NCBI GenBank assembly: GCA_902475005.1 | Contig: CABRXV010000002.1 | Location: forward strand, 1-64,000 | From: CABRXV01 sp900754955 | GTDB lineage: Bacteria; Actinomycetota; Coriobacteriia; Coriobacteriales; Eggerthellaceae | DNA: 64,000 nucleotides | Direction: 5' to 3' | Shown here: in pieces, positions 7,162 through 15,310 of the stretch | Position numbering within the stretch: position 1 is the stretch's first letter | How the letters are laid out: the number at the start of each line of letters is the position of its first letter | The notes under the pieces: generated by a model | Database searches by the model: none | The model's input: the letters and a program-made list of their open reading frames with translations, nothing else | Told to the model about the DNA's origin: nothing | Program-made: the position numbers and the translations under genes

Positions 7162-8841
7162 GTGGATTACATCCTGAAAAAGTACTGTCCGCGCATCGAG
7201 TTCGACTCTTACGAGGACTTCTACGACAACTTCCGCATCGACGTGCCCGAGGTGTTCAACTTCGGTTTCGATGTGGTGGACGAGTGGGCGCGCGTCGAAC
7301 CCGACAAGCGCGCGCTGCTCTGGTGCGACGATCACGGTGAGGAGATCACGTTCACTTTCACCGACATCGCGCGCCTGTCGAACAAGACGGCCAACGCCTT
7401 CCGCAAGCTCGGCATCGGCAAGGGCGACGTTGTCATGATGATCCTGCGCCGCCGTTGGGAGTACTGGGTGTGCGCCACGGCGCTCTGCAAGCTCGGCGCC
7501 ACGCTCATTCCCGCATCGCTGCAGCTCACGACGAAGGACATCGTCTACCGCGCCAACAGCGCCGAGGTCAAGATGATGGTGTGCGTGGCCGACGACTACG
7601 TGTGCGAGCAGACCGAGCATGCGCTCCCCGAGGCGCCGACAATCGAGAACCGCGTCATCGTTGCGGGTCACCGTGACGGGTGGACGCCGTTCGACGAGCT
7701 GATCGCCGACGAACCCGACACCTTCGAGCGCCCGACGGGCGAGGAGGGCGTCACGAGCAAGGACATCATGCTCATCTACTTCACAAGCGGCACGACGGGC
7801 CTCGCCAAAGCGGTGTGCCACAATTTCGCGCATCCGCTCGGCCACATCCTCACGGCGAAGTACTGGCAGCAGGTGCGCGAGAACGAGCTGCACATGAGCG
7901 TGACGGATTCAGGCTGGGCGAAGTTCGGCTGGGGCAAGATCTACGGCCAGTGGATCTGCGGCGCCACCGTGTTCTGCTACGACATGGACAAGTTCGTGCC
8001 CACCAAGCTGCTCGAGCACATGCAGAACTACAAGCTCGCCACCTTCTGCGCGCCGCCCACGATGTACCGCTTCATGCTGCAGGAAGATGTAGCATCGTAC
8101 GACCTGTCGAGCATCCAGAACTTCGCGACGGCCGGCGAGCCGCTCAATCCCGAGGTCACCATCACCTGGGAGCGCCTCACGGGCAAGAAGATCCGCGAGG
8201 GATTCGGCCAGACGGAAGGTCCGGTGCTGCTGGCCACCTACCCGTGGCTCGAGCCGCGTCCGGGTTCCATGGGCAAGCCCTCGCCCCTGCTCAACATCAA
8301 GCTGCTCGACGACAACGGCGTCGAGGTACCCGACGGCGAGGAGGGCGCCATCTGCGTCACCAAGCTCAAGGAAGCCTATCCGCCGGGTCTGTTCGTGGGG
8401 TATTTCCACGACGAGGAGCGCACGCGCACCGCTGTGGGAGGGGAGTACTACAACCTCCACGACATGGCATGGCGCGACTCTGACGGCTACTGTTTCTTCG
8501 TGGGGCGCAACGACGACGTGATCAAGTGCTCGGGCTACCGCATCGGCCCCTTCGAGGTGGAAAGCGCGCTCATCGAGCATCCCGCCGTGGTGGAGTGCGC
8601 CGTCACCGCGGCGCCCGACCCCATCCGCGGCAAGGTGGTGAAGGCGACCGTCGTGCTCGCGCGCGGCTGGGAGCCCTCCGACGAGCTCGTGAAGGAGCTG
8701 CAGAACCACGTGAAGCACACCACGGCGCCGTACAAGTATCCGCGCATCGTCGAGTTCGTCGACGAGCTGCCCAAGACCATCGGCGGCAAGATCAAGCGCA
8801 AGCTCATTCGCCAGAACGACGGCATCCACGACGACGAGTAG
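7162..8841 (+). CDS. AMP-forming acyl-CoA synthetase (copy 2)
   Basis: 559 aa, paralogue of the enzyme at 1258. Motifs: YFTSGTTGLAK (206-216), REGFGQTE (345-352), and KTIGGKIKRK with K543. The usual TGD motif is replaced by NLHD, keeping only the Asp (D434), and the following hinge reads DDVIKCSGYRIGP. The GTG at 7162, eight bases after the regulator stop, is the start because homology begins there; the open frame back to 7060 overlaps the regulator. It likely activates a related but different carboxylic acid. The gene ends at a strong terminator (8872). Confidence 0.9.
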   Translation: MDYILKKYCPRIEFDSYEDFYDNFRIDVPEVFNFGFDVVDEWARVEPDKRALLWCDDHGEEITFTFTDIARLSNKTANAFRKLGIGKGDVVMMILRRRWEYWVCATALCKLGATLIPASLQLTTKDIVYRANSAEVKMMVCVADDYVCEQTEHALPEAPTIENRVIVAGHRDGWTPFDELIADEPDTFERPTGEEGVTSKDIMLIYFTSGTTGLAKAVCHNFAHPLGHILTAKYWQQVRENELHMSVTDSGWAKFGWGKIYGQWICGATVFCYDMDKFVPTKLLEHMQNYKLATFCAPPTMYRFMLQEDVASYDLSSIQNFATAGEPLNPEVTITWERLTGKKIREGFGQTEGPVLLATYPWLEPRPGSMGKPSPLLNIKLLDDNGVEVPDGEEGAICVTKLKEAYPPGLFVGYFHDEERTRTAVGGEYYNLHDMAWRDSDGYCFFVGRNDDVIKCSGYRIGPFEVESALIEHPAVVECAVTAAPDPIRGKVVKATVVLARGWEPSDELVKELQNHVKHTTAPYKYPRIVEFVDELPKTIGGKIKRKLIRQNDGIHDDE

Positions 8842-8871
8842 CGCCGATACGCTCAAACTGTAGTTCTCGCG

Positions 8872-8900
8872 AAAAGCGGCGCTGCCGAGCGCCGCTTTTC
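8872..8900 (+). terminator. intrinsic terminator after acyl-CoA synthetase 2
   Basis: AAAAGCGGCGCT (8872-8883), a GCCG loop and AGCGCCGCTTTT (8888-8899) make a 12-bp stem ending in a T run. It closes the region 1 operon. Confidence 0.85.
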
Positions 8901-8967
8901 CTTTACCATGGGGAAGACACGCTTGCGTGTCGCCGTCAGCCCCTATGCGCACATCGCAAGGAGAAAC

Positions 8968-9795
8968 ATGCTTCCGTTCTACCGCAGATACGTCATCGCC
9001 GTATGCGCGAGCGCCGTTGCCGTCTCGATCGTCGTCTCGACCATCTGGGCGTTCGTCACCGGACGCGTCATGGCATCCACTATCGAGGGCCTGCTCATCT
9101 CCCTCGCGGTATTCTTCGCCACGCTCGCCATCACCGGGCGCATCTTCAACAACAAGGCAACTGAGGAAACGGAGAGGCTTTTCGCGCTCTACAACGACCG
9201 CTGCGATCCCGAGGCGTTCGTGAACGAGGCGGCCGACCTTGCGCGTGCGGCCCGCGAGACGCGCGGCGAGCTGAGCTCGTGGGTCATGTCGTACTACGCG
9301 CAGGCGCTGCTCGACGTGGGCAAGCCCGACGCAGCGCGTGCGATCCTCTCCGAGCAGGTGCAGAGCGTCGACGCCCTCAAGAAGACGTCGGACCAGGCGG
9401 CGGTCGTCGTGAACATGGTGCCGCTTGCCATGAAGCTCGAAGAACCGCCCGTGGTGATGGCACTCATCGACCACGGTATCGAGCTCATCGGCGACGCCGA
9501 GGACTTCGCGAGCACCGAGCGGCGCACCTACCTGCAGGGCCAGCGCGCGATCGTCGAGGCACGTCTTGCCGGCGACGCCACGCAGCTCGTAGAGCTCTAC
9601 GAGCGCATTCGCACGAGTACGGCGGGCCCGGTGCGCGTGCGCGTCGAGCGCGCGTGGGACGAGGCGCAGCTTCACTTCCGCGCCGGCGACGTCGAGCGCG
9701 AGCGTGCCTGCCTCCAGTTCGTGGCGGATAAGGGCAACAAGCTCGCCCTCGTGAAGCCGGCGCGCGAGCGTCTTGCAGCGCTCGCGTCTGCGTAG
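8968..9795 (+). CDS. two-TM membrane protein with helical, TPR-like cytoplasmic part, unknown
   Basis: 275 aa. The ATG at 8968 follows AAGGAG. Two hydrophobic helices occur near the N-terminus (about 8-30 and 37-57), followed by an alpha-helical, Ala/Glu/Arg-rich region of about 215 residues with repeated helix pairs, for example YYAQALLDVGKPDAARAILSE, which resembles tetratricopeptide helices. No catalytic motif is visible. I do not recognise a named family. It stands alone between a terminator and the TetR-type gene, so no function can be inferred from context. Confidence 0.7.
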   Translation: MLPFYRRYVIAVCASAVAVSIVVSTIWAFVTGRVMASTIEGLLISLAVFFATLAITGRIFNNKATEETERLFALYNDRCDPEAFVNEAADLARAARETRGELSSWVMSYYAQALLDVGKPDAARAILSEQVQSVDALKKTSDQAAVVVNMVPLAMKLEEPPVVMALIDHGIELIGDAEDFASTERRTYLQGQRAIVEARLAGDATQLVELYERIRTSTAGPVRVRVERAWDEAQLHFRAGDVERERACLQFVADKGNKLALVKPARERLAALASA

Positions 9796-9925
9796 CGCGC
9801 GCACGCTCCGCTCAAGCCGCGCATGCCTGTCCGCTCGTGTGAAAAATTCCTCATGCCGCAGTGCGCCCTGTTTGCGTTACAGTTGTAAGTGCATGTTCGC
9901 AGGGCAGGAAAACAGGGGGTTGTCC

Positions 9926-10522
9926 ATGGGGGATGCGAAGACGTCGATCGAGAACGCTTTCAAGGAGATCGTCGCGGAGAAGCCGTACCAGAAGATCACC
10001 GTGTCGGAGATCTGCGATCGCGCGTTTCTCTCGCGTCGCGCGTTTTACTCCCACTTCAAAGACAAGGAGGAGATCGTCGCCGATCTGTTCGATCTTCACG
10101 TCATCAAGCCTCTGCGCGACATTCATGCCCTGCTGCACAAAGACGACATCGAGCTCATGCAGGAAAGCATCGTAGTGCGCATGTATGAAAACGTGTACAC
10201 CGAGGGGGAATACTACCGCAATCTCATCGGACCCATGCGCGGGCACGACGACACGTTCCTGCGCGTTGTCACATGGGCCATCTACGACTACAACCGTGGG
10301 CATATCCCTCTGCTCTCGGATAGGCCCGATGTACAGGATTGGATCGTCGACTACATCGCGTACTTCTTCGCCTCCTCCCAGGCTATGCTCATGCAGAAGT
10401 GGATCAGCGAGGGCATGGTCATCTCACCTAAGGAGCTCGCGGGGCTCTACATCCGCATCACCATGCCGTTCTGGCGCAACATCGGCTCGTGGGACGGGCC
10501 GCTGAGTAATGCTTCACACTGA
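9926..10522 (+). CDS. TetR/AcrR-family transcriptional regulator
   Basis: 198 aa. The N-terminal HTH is clear: KITVSEICDRAFLSRRAFYSHFKDKEEI (in pieces, residues about 24-52) is the TetR pattern. The C-terminal part is the variable ligand/dimer domain. The gene lies 196 bp upstream of the transhydroxylase genes, in the same direction, and the gap contains strong inverted repeats (10572-10619), so it is the likely pathway regulator. A short inverted repeat TTACA-GT-TGTAA at 9877-9888 lies just upstream of its own start and might be an autoregulatory site. Start ATG 9926 is placed by homology; the site upstream is a weak G run. Confidence 0.9.
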   Translation: MGDAKTSIENAFKEIVAEKPYQKITVSEICDRAFLSRRAFYSHFKDKEEIVADLFDLHVIKPLRDIHALLHKDDIELMQESIVVRMYENVYTEGEYYRNLIGPMRGHDDTFLRVVTWAIYDYNRGHIPLLSDRPDVQDWIVDYIAYFFASSQAMLMQKWISEGMVISPKELAGLYIRITMPFWRNIGSWDGPLSNASH

Positions 10523-10571
10523 GGCCGATCTGTAACATTCCTCTTCTCTCAGCCCCCTGTTCGGTGCACGC

Positions 10572-10619
10572 GGCGCACACAATGCGCCATCGTTATACCA
10601 AGGCTGCGCACCGGTGCGC
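10572..10619 (+). promoter_or_regulatory. paired inverted repeats upstream of the transhydroxylase genes, candidate TetR operators
   Basis: GGCGCA-N5-TGCGCC lies at 10572-10588 and a perfect 14-bp palindrome GCGCACCGGTGCGC at 10606-10619. Both carry the same half-site, (G)TGCGCC, and both continue as CATYG. A possible -10 (TATACC, 10593-10598) lies between them. Two related dyads around a promoter are what a TetR-type dimer would use. Assignment is inference. Confidence 0.55.
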
Positions 10620-10718
10620 CATTGAAAATTGAACGTCTGACCCCTCGCCTCCATAGTGGAATCAGCGAGATCTGCAGAGAGCGGATCAGAGCTCATCCAC
10701 AGGAGGAGAGGAGAGCAG

Positions 10719-13397
10719 ATGAAGGAAGTCACGACACTCCAGAGCATCGCCTGCGGCGGTACGGGTGGCGAGATCACCGCTGTCGATTCCAAAGACGGCA
10801 AGATCGTACGCATCCGTCCGTTCCGCATTGACGAGCGCTACAGCGAGGAGGAGCTTGACAGCGCCCGCTGGGAGCTCGAGGCCGACGGCAAGACGTTCCG
10901 CCCGCCGCTTAAGACGGCGCCGAACTACTTCGCCCTCGCGTACAAGCAGCGCGTGTACTCCAAGAACCGCGTCATGTACCCCTTGAAGCGCGTCGACTGG
11001 GAGCCAGGCGGCGATCCCGAGAAGATCCACGCCGAGAACCGCGGCAAGTCGAAGTTCGTCCGCATCAGCTGGGACGAGGCGCTCGACATCATGGAGAGCG
11101 AGCTGCGCCGCATCATCGACACGTACGGCCCCTACTCGGTGCTCTGCGTCGGTGAGGACGGCCACCGCGAGTCCAAGGACCTGCACGCGGGCGGCGGCAT
11201 GCACGCCACGCTCATGAGCAAGCTCGGCGGCTACACGCGCGAGACGCGCACCCCCGACTCGGTCGAGGGCTGGTACTGGGGCGCCAAGCACGTGTGGGGT
11301 TCCGGCTCCAACAAGGGTCTCGGCATGATCGCCCCGCCGCAGACCGGCTACAACTCCTGGAACATCATCAAGGACATCACCGACTACTCTGAGATGATCT
11401 GCTTCGATGCCGGCGACTGGGAGCTCACGCAGAACTACGGCAGCCAGTTCTGGTCCCGCCTGCTCAAGTTCTGGGAGTCGGTCGGCAAGAAGTTCGTCAT
11501 CGTCGACCCGTTCTGCAACTACACCGCCGTCTGCCATCCCACGATGAAGTGGATCCCCATCCTGCCGAACACCGACGCCGCTTTCGACTTTGGCGTCATG
11601 TACGTGTGGATCACCGAGGGTCTCTACGACAAGGAGTACGTGGACACGCACTCCGTCGGCTTCGACAAGGTGAAGGCTTACGTGCTCGGCGAGGACGAAG
11701 AGGGCATCCCGAAGACGCCCGAGTGGGCCTCCGAGCGCTGCGGCGTGCCGGTGTACACCATCAAGGCGTTCGCGCGCAACGTGGCGAAGCTCGTCACTTC
11801 CCATGCGCACTTCAGTTCCGGCTCCGTCAAGACGCCGTACTCGCATGAGCCCGGCCGCACCGGCGCCTACCTGCTCGCCATGCAGGGCCTCGGCAAGCCC
11901 GGCGTGCAGCAGCTGCACCTCAATGCGTCGCTCGTCGCCAAAGAGAACATCGCGCGTTCGACGTCCGCACCGTTCAGCTCCATCAACCAGTGCCGCATGT
12001 TCTATCCCAACGCGCAGTCCATTCCGCGCACCATGGTGGCCGAAGCCCTGCAGACCGGCAAGGCGAAGTGGTGGGGTTCCCCCTGCATCGTGTACGTCGA
12101 GACCGCTGAGCAGTTCAAGGAATTCAACTACCCGGCGTCGCCCGAGGCCGTGCTCGCGATGAACCAGGCCATGGCGAAGGCCATGGGCATGGAGCCGCCC
12201 ACCGAGCTGCCGAAGGTCGACAAGGTGCACATGCTCTGGTCCGAGAAGCCCTGCAACATGAACTGCTGGGACGGCGGCTTCAACTACCAGGACGCCATCC
12301 GCACCAACGAGGTTGAGTTCTTCGTGACCAACCATCAGTGGCTTGAGAACGACTCCCTGTTCGCCGATCTCGTGCTGCCCGTCACTACCTGCCTCGAGGA
12401 CAACGACTCCATGGGCTCCTCGATGATCGTGTCCATGCGCCACTCCGGCATCACGCCGCCGGCGTGCGACCGCGTGGGCGAGTCCTACTCCGACTTCGAG
12501 ATCGCCTGCAAGATCGGCGAGCGCTTCGGCGTCCGCGATCAGATCGACCTCGGCATGACTCAGGACGAGTGGATCAAGTACGGCTACGAGCAGTCCCGTC
12601 TCGTCGAGGAAATCGACTTCGACACCCTCATGGAGAAGCAGTACTACTTCCCGAAGCTCGATCCTAACTGGAAGCAGCTTCCTCCGGGAATGCGTCAGTT
12701 CTACGAGGATCCCGAGAACTACCCGCTCGACACGCCCACCGGCAAGCTCGAGTTCTGGAGCGAGGCCCTCGCCGAGCACTTCCCCGATGACAAGGAGCGC
12801 ACGCCTATGGCCCGCTGGATCATCGGTGGCCCGGCAGAGGAAGGCTGGACGCACGACGAGAGCCTGTGGGGCGAGCGCTGCAAGACCTACCCGCTGCTCA
12901 TCACGGCCAACCCCGCCCGCTTCCGCGTGCACGTGCAGGGCGACGACATCGCCTGGTTCCGTGAGATCGAGACGGTGAAGGTGAAGGGCGCCGACGGTTA
13001 CCTCTACGAGCCCGTCTGGTTCGCGCCCGAGGACGCCGAGGCACGCGGCATCCACAACGGCGACATCGTCAAGGTGTTCAACGAGCGCGGCACGGTGCTC
13101 TTCGGTGCCCGCATCTCCGAGCGCATCATGCCCGGCTCCGTGATGGTCAACAAGGGCTCCCGCGTCGATCCGATCGCTCCGCACCTCGACCGCGGCGGCG
13201 CCATCAACCTGATCAGCCCGAACAACCAGGTGTCCGAGCACTGCAAGGGCTTCGCCGTCACCGGCTACCTCGTTGAGGCGCAGAAGGTGACGCAGGAGGA
13301 GTACGACGGCTGGAAGCGCGACTACCCCGAGGCGTTCGAGCGCGACTACGACCCCGCCATCGGCATTAACTACGATTCGTGGGTCATCAACGAGTAG
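10719..13397 (+). CDS. athL: pyrogallol hydroxytransferase-type molybdopterin enzyme, large subunit
   Basis: 892 aa, DMSO-reductase superfamily. The start is the ATG after AGGAGGAGAGGAG. The N-terminus has a single Cys (C12) and so lacks the [4Fe-4S] motif found in most relatives; no Tat signal, so cytoplasmic. The segment RTPDSVEGWYWGAKHVWG places Asp180-Ser181 where, from memory, the Pelobacter acidigallici transhydroxylase has Asp174-Ser175, the Ser being the Mo ligand; H149 may match its active-site His144. Bis-MGD-binding blocks such as LLAMQGLGKPGVQQ and the C-terminal molydopterin-dinucleotide domain (about 720-870) are present. With the next gene it forms the alpha/beta pair of an enzyme that moves hydroxyl groups on polyphenols without net redox. 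A catechol dehydroxylase is the main alternative but those keep an Fe-S motif. Confidence 0.85.
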   Translation: MKEVTTLQSIACGGTGGEITAVDSKDGKIVRIRPFRIDERYSEEELDSARWELEADGKTFRPPLKTAPNYFALAYKQRVYSKNRVMYPLKRVDWEPGGDPEKIHAENRGKSKFVRISWDEALDIMESELRRIIDTYGPYSVLCVGEDGHRESKDLHAGGGMHATLMSKLGGYTRETRTPDSVEGWYWGAKHVWGSGSNKGLGMIAPPQTGYNSWNIIKDITDYSEMICFDAGDWELTQNYGSQFWSRLLKFWESVGKKFVIVDPFCNYTAVCHPTMKWIPILPNTDAAFDFGVMYVWITEGLYDKEYVDTHSVGFDKVKAYVLGEDEEGIPKTPEWASERCGVPVYTIKAFARNVAKLVTSHAHFSSGSVKTPYSHEPGRTGAYLLAMQGLGKPGVQQLHLNASLVAKENIARSTSAPFSSINQCRMFYPNAQSIPRTMVAEALQTGKAKWWGSPCIVYVETAEQFKEFNYPASPEAVLAMNQAMAKAMGMEPPTELPKVDKVHMLWSEKPCNMNCWDGGFNYQDAIRTNEVEFFVTNHQWLENDSLFADLVLPVTTCLEDNDSMGSSMIVSMRHSGITPPACDRVGESYSDFEIACKIGERFGVRDQIDLGMTQDEWIKYGYEQSRLVEEIDFDTLMEKQYYFPKLDPNWKQLPPGMRQFYEDPENYPLDTPTGKLEFWSEALAEHFPDDKERTPMARWIIGGPAEEGWTHDESLWGERCKTYPLLITANPARFRVHVQGDDIAWFREIETVKVKGADGYLYEPVWFAPEDAEARGIHNGDIVKVFNERGTVLFGARISERIMPGSVMVNKGSRVDPIAPHLDRGGAINLISPNNQVSEHCKGFAVTGYLVEAQKVTQEEYDGWKRDYPEAFERDYDPAIGINYDSWVINE

Positions 13398-13428
13398 CAG
13401 CAGCCAGAAAGACCGGAGGAGATTTCAG

Positions 13429-14229
13429 ATGAAAGCATTCCTTATCGATATAACGAAATGCGTGGGTTGCCACGACTGCCAGATTGGCTGCAAAGACGAG
13501 CACTGCGGCCAGGCGTGGATGCCCTACGCCGAAGCCCAGCCCCAGGTCGGCCAGTTCTGGATGAAGCTCAACCAAACCGAGCGCGGCGCCCGCCCGCACG
13601 TGCGCGTGACCTATCTGCCCGTCATGTGCCAGCACTGCGAGAACGCGCCCTGCATGAAGGTCGCGAAGGACGGTGCGGTGTACCGCCGCGACGACGGCCT
13701 CGTCATCATCGACCCAGTGAAGGCGAAGGGTCAGAAGCAGATCGTCGACGCCTGCCCCTACCATGCGGTGTTCTGGAACGAGGAGCTCAACATTCCGCAG
13801 AAGTGCACGGGCTGTGCGCATCTGCTCGACGGCGACGAGCCGATCAAGACGCCGCGCTGCGTCGACAACTGCCACGTCGACGTGTTCCAGTTCGGCGAGG
13901 AGGAAGACCTCGACCTCGAGGGCGCCGAGTACCTGCATGCCGAGTACGGCACCAAGCCGCGCGTGTGGTACAAGGGCCTGCCCAAGAAGTTCATCGCGGC
14001 GACGGTGTTCGACCCCGACTCCCAGGAGATCGTCGAGGGCGCGCAGGTGACCGCCGTGAGCGACGAGGGCACCTTCACCGCTGAGACCGACATGTGGGGC
14101 GACTTCTGGCTCGACGGCCTGCCCGAAGCCGACTGGACGGTCACGGTGGAGGCCGGCGGCAAGAAGAAGGAGCTTGCCGTCTCCACCAAGGAGAAGGATC
14201 AGGGCCTGCCCGACATCGCCCTCGCCTAA
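13429..14229 (+). CDS. athS: pyrogallol hydroxytransferase-type enzyme, small Fe-S subunit
   Basis: 266 aa. Twelve cysteines fit three [4Fe-4S] clusters: C11, C14, C17, C21; C67, C70, C75, C109; C126, C129, C144, C148. The sequence closely follows the Pelobacter transhydroxylase small subunit as I recall it (CQHCENAPC, GAVYRRDDGLVIIDP, AKGQKQIVDACPY, WNEELNIPQKCTGCAHLLD). Residues about 190-266 form a beta-rich Cna-B/carboxypeptidase-regulatory-like domain (FIAATVFDPDSQEIVEGAQV), the extra barrel that is characteristic of this subunit and absent from DmsB-like proteins. Thirty-one bases after the large subunit, with a GGAGGAG site. No membrane anchor gene follows, which fits a soluble heterodimer. 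Confidence 0.88.
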   Translation: MKAFLIDITKCVGCHDCQIGCKDEHCGQAWMPYAEAQPQVGQFWMKLNQTERGARPHVRVTYLPVMCQHCENAPCMKVAKDGAVYRRDDGLVIIDPVKAKGQKQIVDACPYHAVFWNEELNIPQKCTGCAHLLDGDEPIKTPRCVDNCHVDVFQFGEEEDLDLEGAEYLHAEYGTKPRVWYKGLPKKFIAATVFDPDSQEIVEGAQVTAVSDEGTFTAETDMWGDFWLDGLPEADWTVTVEAGGKKKELAVSTKEKDQGLPDIALA

Positions 14230-14371
14230 GGACGACCCCCCTGTTCAGAAGGGCCCGCCCGTCCCTCATCCCTAGCGTGAGCGGGTCCTTCCCCCTGAGT
14301 ACGGCCTGTTCGGTGACAGCCTGCAGGCGTGCAATCACCGACGAAGCGGAAAGAAGAACGGAGATTCAACC

Positions 14372-14608
14372 ATGTGTTTTAGACCTGCAGCTGTTTCCAT
14401 GAAGACGTGCCCGCAATGCGGCGCGACCAACAAGCCCATTGACAAGGTGTGCGCGCAGTGCGGCGCGACGCTCGACAACACCGTGAAGGATTTCGACGCC
14501 GACCAGGCGTCCCTCGACAGCGCCATCAAAGCGCCTGCGGCCCCCGGTGCACCCAAAGCACCTGGCGCCCCGGCCGCTCCCGGCGCACCCAAGCCGCCCG
14601 TCGCATAA
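14372..14608 (+). CDS. small zinc-ribbon protein with Pro/Ala/Gly repeat tail
   Basis: 78 aa. CPQCGATNKPIDKVCAQCGA (residues about 13-32) is a four-Cys zinc ribbon of the double-CxxC type. The tail is low-complexity with repeats of PGAPK/PGAPA. ATG 14372 has GGAG eight bases upstream; an internal ATG at 14399 lacks a site. It lies between the transhydroxylase and the VOC gene and is followed by a strong hairpin, so it may end the first transcript of the cluster. Function unknown; a metal or protein-binding accessory factor is possible. Confidence 0.7.
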   Translation: MCFRPAAVSMKTCPQCGATNKPIDKVCAQCGATLDNTVKDFDADQASLDSAIKAPAAPGAPKAPGAPAAPGAPKPPVA

Positions 14609-14647
14609 ACCATAAGGCATCAGCTGCCGTAAGGCAGTGATAGTTGA

Positions 14648-14691
14648 CAGGGCGGCGAAGGGCGCATACCCCCTTCGCCGCCCTGCGTTTT
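14648..14691 (+). terminator. 15-bp stem terminator after zinc-ribbon gene
   Basis: Positions 14648-14662 pair without mismatch with 14671-14685 (arms CAGGGCGGCGAAGGG and its complement), followed by CGTTTT. The next gene's AAGGAGG begins right after it, so read-through would be needed for co-transcription. Confidence 0.8.
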
Positions 14692-14702
14692 AAGGAGGAA
14701 CC

Positions 14703-15245
14703 ATGAGCAAGGAACTGCTCGGCAAGTACGGCATCAAGCAGATCGGCTATTACGTCGAGAGCATCGAGGAGACCGCCCAGGCGATGCGCGACCGCCTCGG
14801 CGCCGGCCCCTTCATCGACATGGGTGTTGCCGAGCCCGCATCGCTGCTCTACCACGGCGAGCCCGCTGGCACGCGCACGCGCTGCGCGCTCGGCAACATC
14901 GGCGCCATGCAGCTCGAGCTCATCGAGGTGAAGACCGACGAGCCCGACGTGTACAAGGATCTCGGCCACTACGGCATGCATCACCTGTGCATCTGGGCTG
15001 ACGACGTCGACGCCGTCGTTGCGGAGTTCAAGGAGGCGGGCATCAAGCCTGCCATGGAGATGGTGTCGGGCCAGGGCCTCAAGGTGGTGTATTTCGACGC
15101 CCGTGAGCAGCTCGGCAGCTTCATCGAGGTGAACGCACCGATCGAGCAGCTCGCCGGCGCCGTTGCAGCTGTGCATGCGAACGCTACGCCAGAGACGCCG
15201 ACCCTGCTCACCATGCAGGATCTCATGGCGATGATGGGCCGCTAG
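14703..15245 (+). CDS. VOC-family (glyoxalase/epimerase fold) metalloprotein 1
   Basis: 180 aa with two beta-alpha-beta-beta-beta modules of the vicinal oxygen chelate fold (about 10-75 and 88-145). Putative metal ligands are Q13 (IKQIGYYV), E72 or E75 (MQLELIEV), H94 (GMHHLCIWADD) and E142 (GSFIEVN). A Gln-Glu-His-Glu set is the pattern of glyoxalase I. Family members catalyse isomerisation, epimerisation or ring chemistry through an enolate. The gene follows TAAGGAGG. A second, distant VOC gene lies at 18750, so the two could handle successive intermediates of the aromatic pathway. The precise reaction is unknown. Confidence 0.85.
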   Translation: MSKELLGKYGIKQIGYYVESIEETAQAMRDRLGAGPFIDMGVAEPASLLYHGEPAGTRTRCALGNIGAMQLELIEVKTDEPDVYKDLGHYGMHHLCIWADDVDAVVAEFKEAGIKPAMEMVSGQGLKVVYFDAREQLGSFIEVNAPIEQLAGAVAAVHANATPETPTLLTMQDLMAMMGR

Positions 15246-15258
15246 CGTTCCGATGACG

Positions 15259-15297
15259 AGGCGCGCCGTTCTTCACATTTCGCAGGACGGCGCGCCT
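15259..15297 (+). repeat. inverted repeat just before SDR 1
   Basis: AGGCGCGCCGT (15259-15269) pairs perfectly with ACGGCGCGCCT (15287-15297) across a 17-nt loop. The right arm ends directly against the GAGGAGG ribosome site of the next gene. No T run, so an mRNA-processing or translation-control element is as likely as a terminator. Confidence 0.6.
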
Positions 15298-15310
15298 GAG
15301 GAGGTACGCC

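Noticed and set aside
10686..13241. 851-codon minus-strand frame opposite the transhydroxylase large subunit
   Set aside because: Shadow of the real gene; low-complexity Arg/His/Val composition and no motif.
10719..13397. Catechol dehydroxylase or DMSO reductase annotation
   Set aside because: No N-terminal [4Fe-4S] motif, no Tat signal, no membrane anchor, and the small subunit carries the transhydroxylase barrel. Not fully excluded for substrate range.
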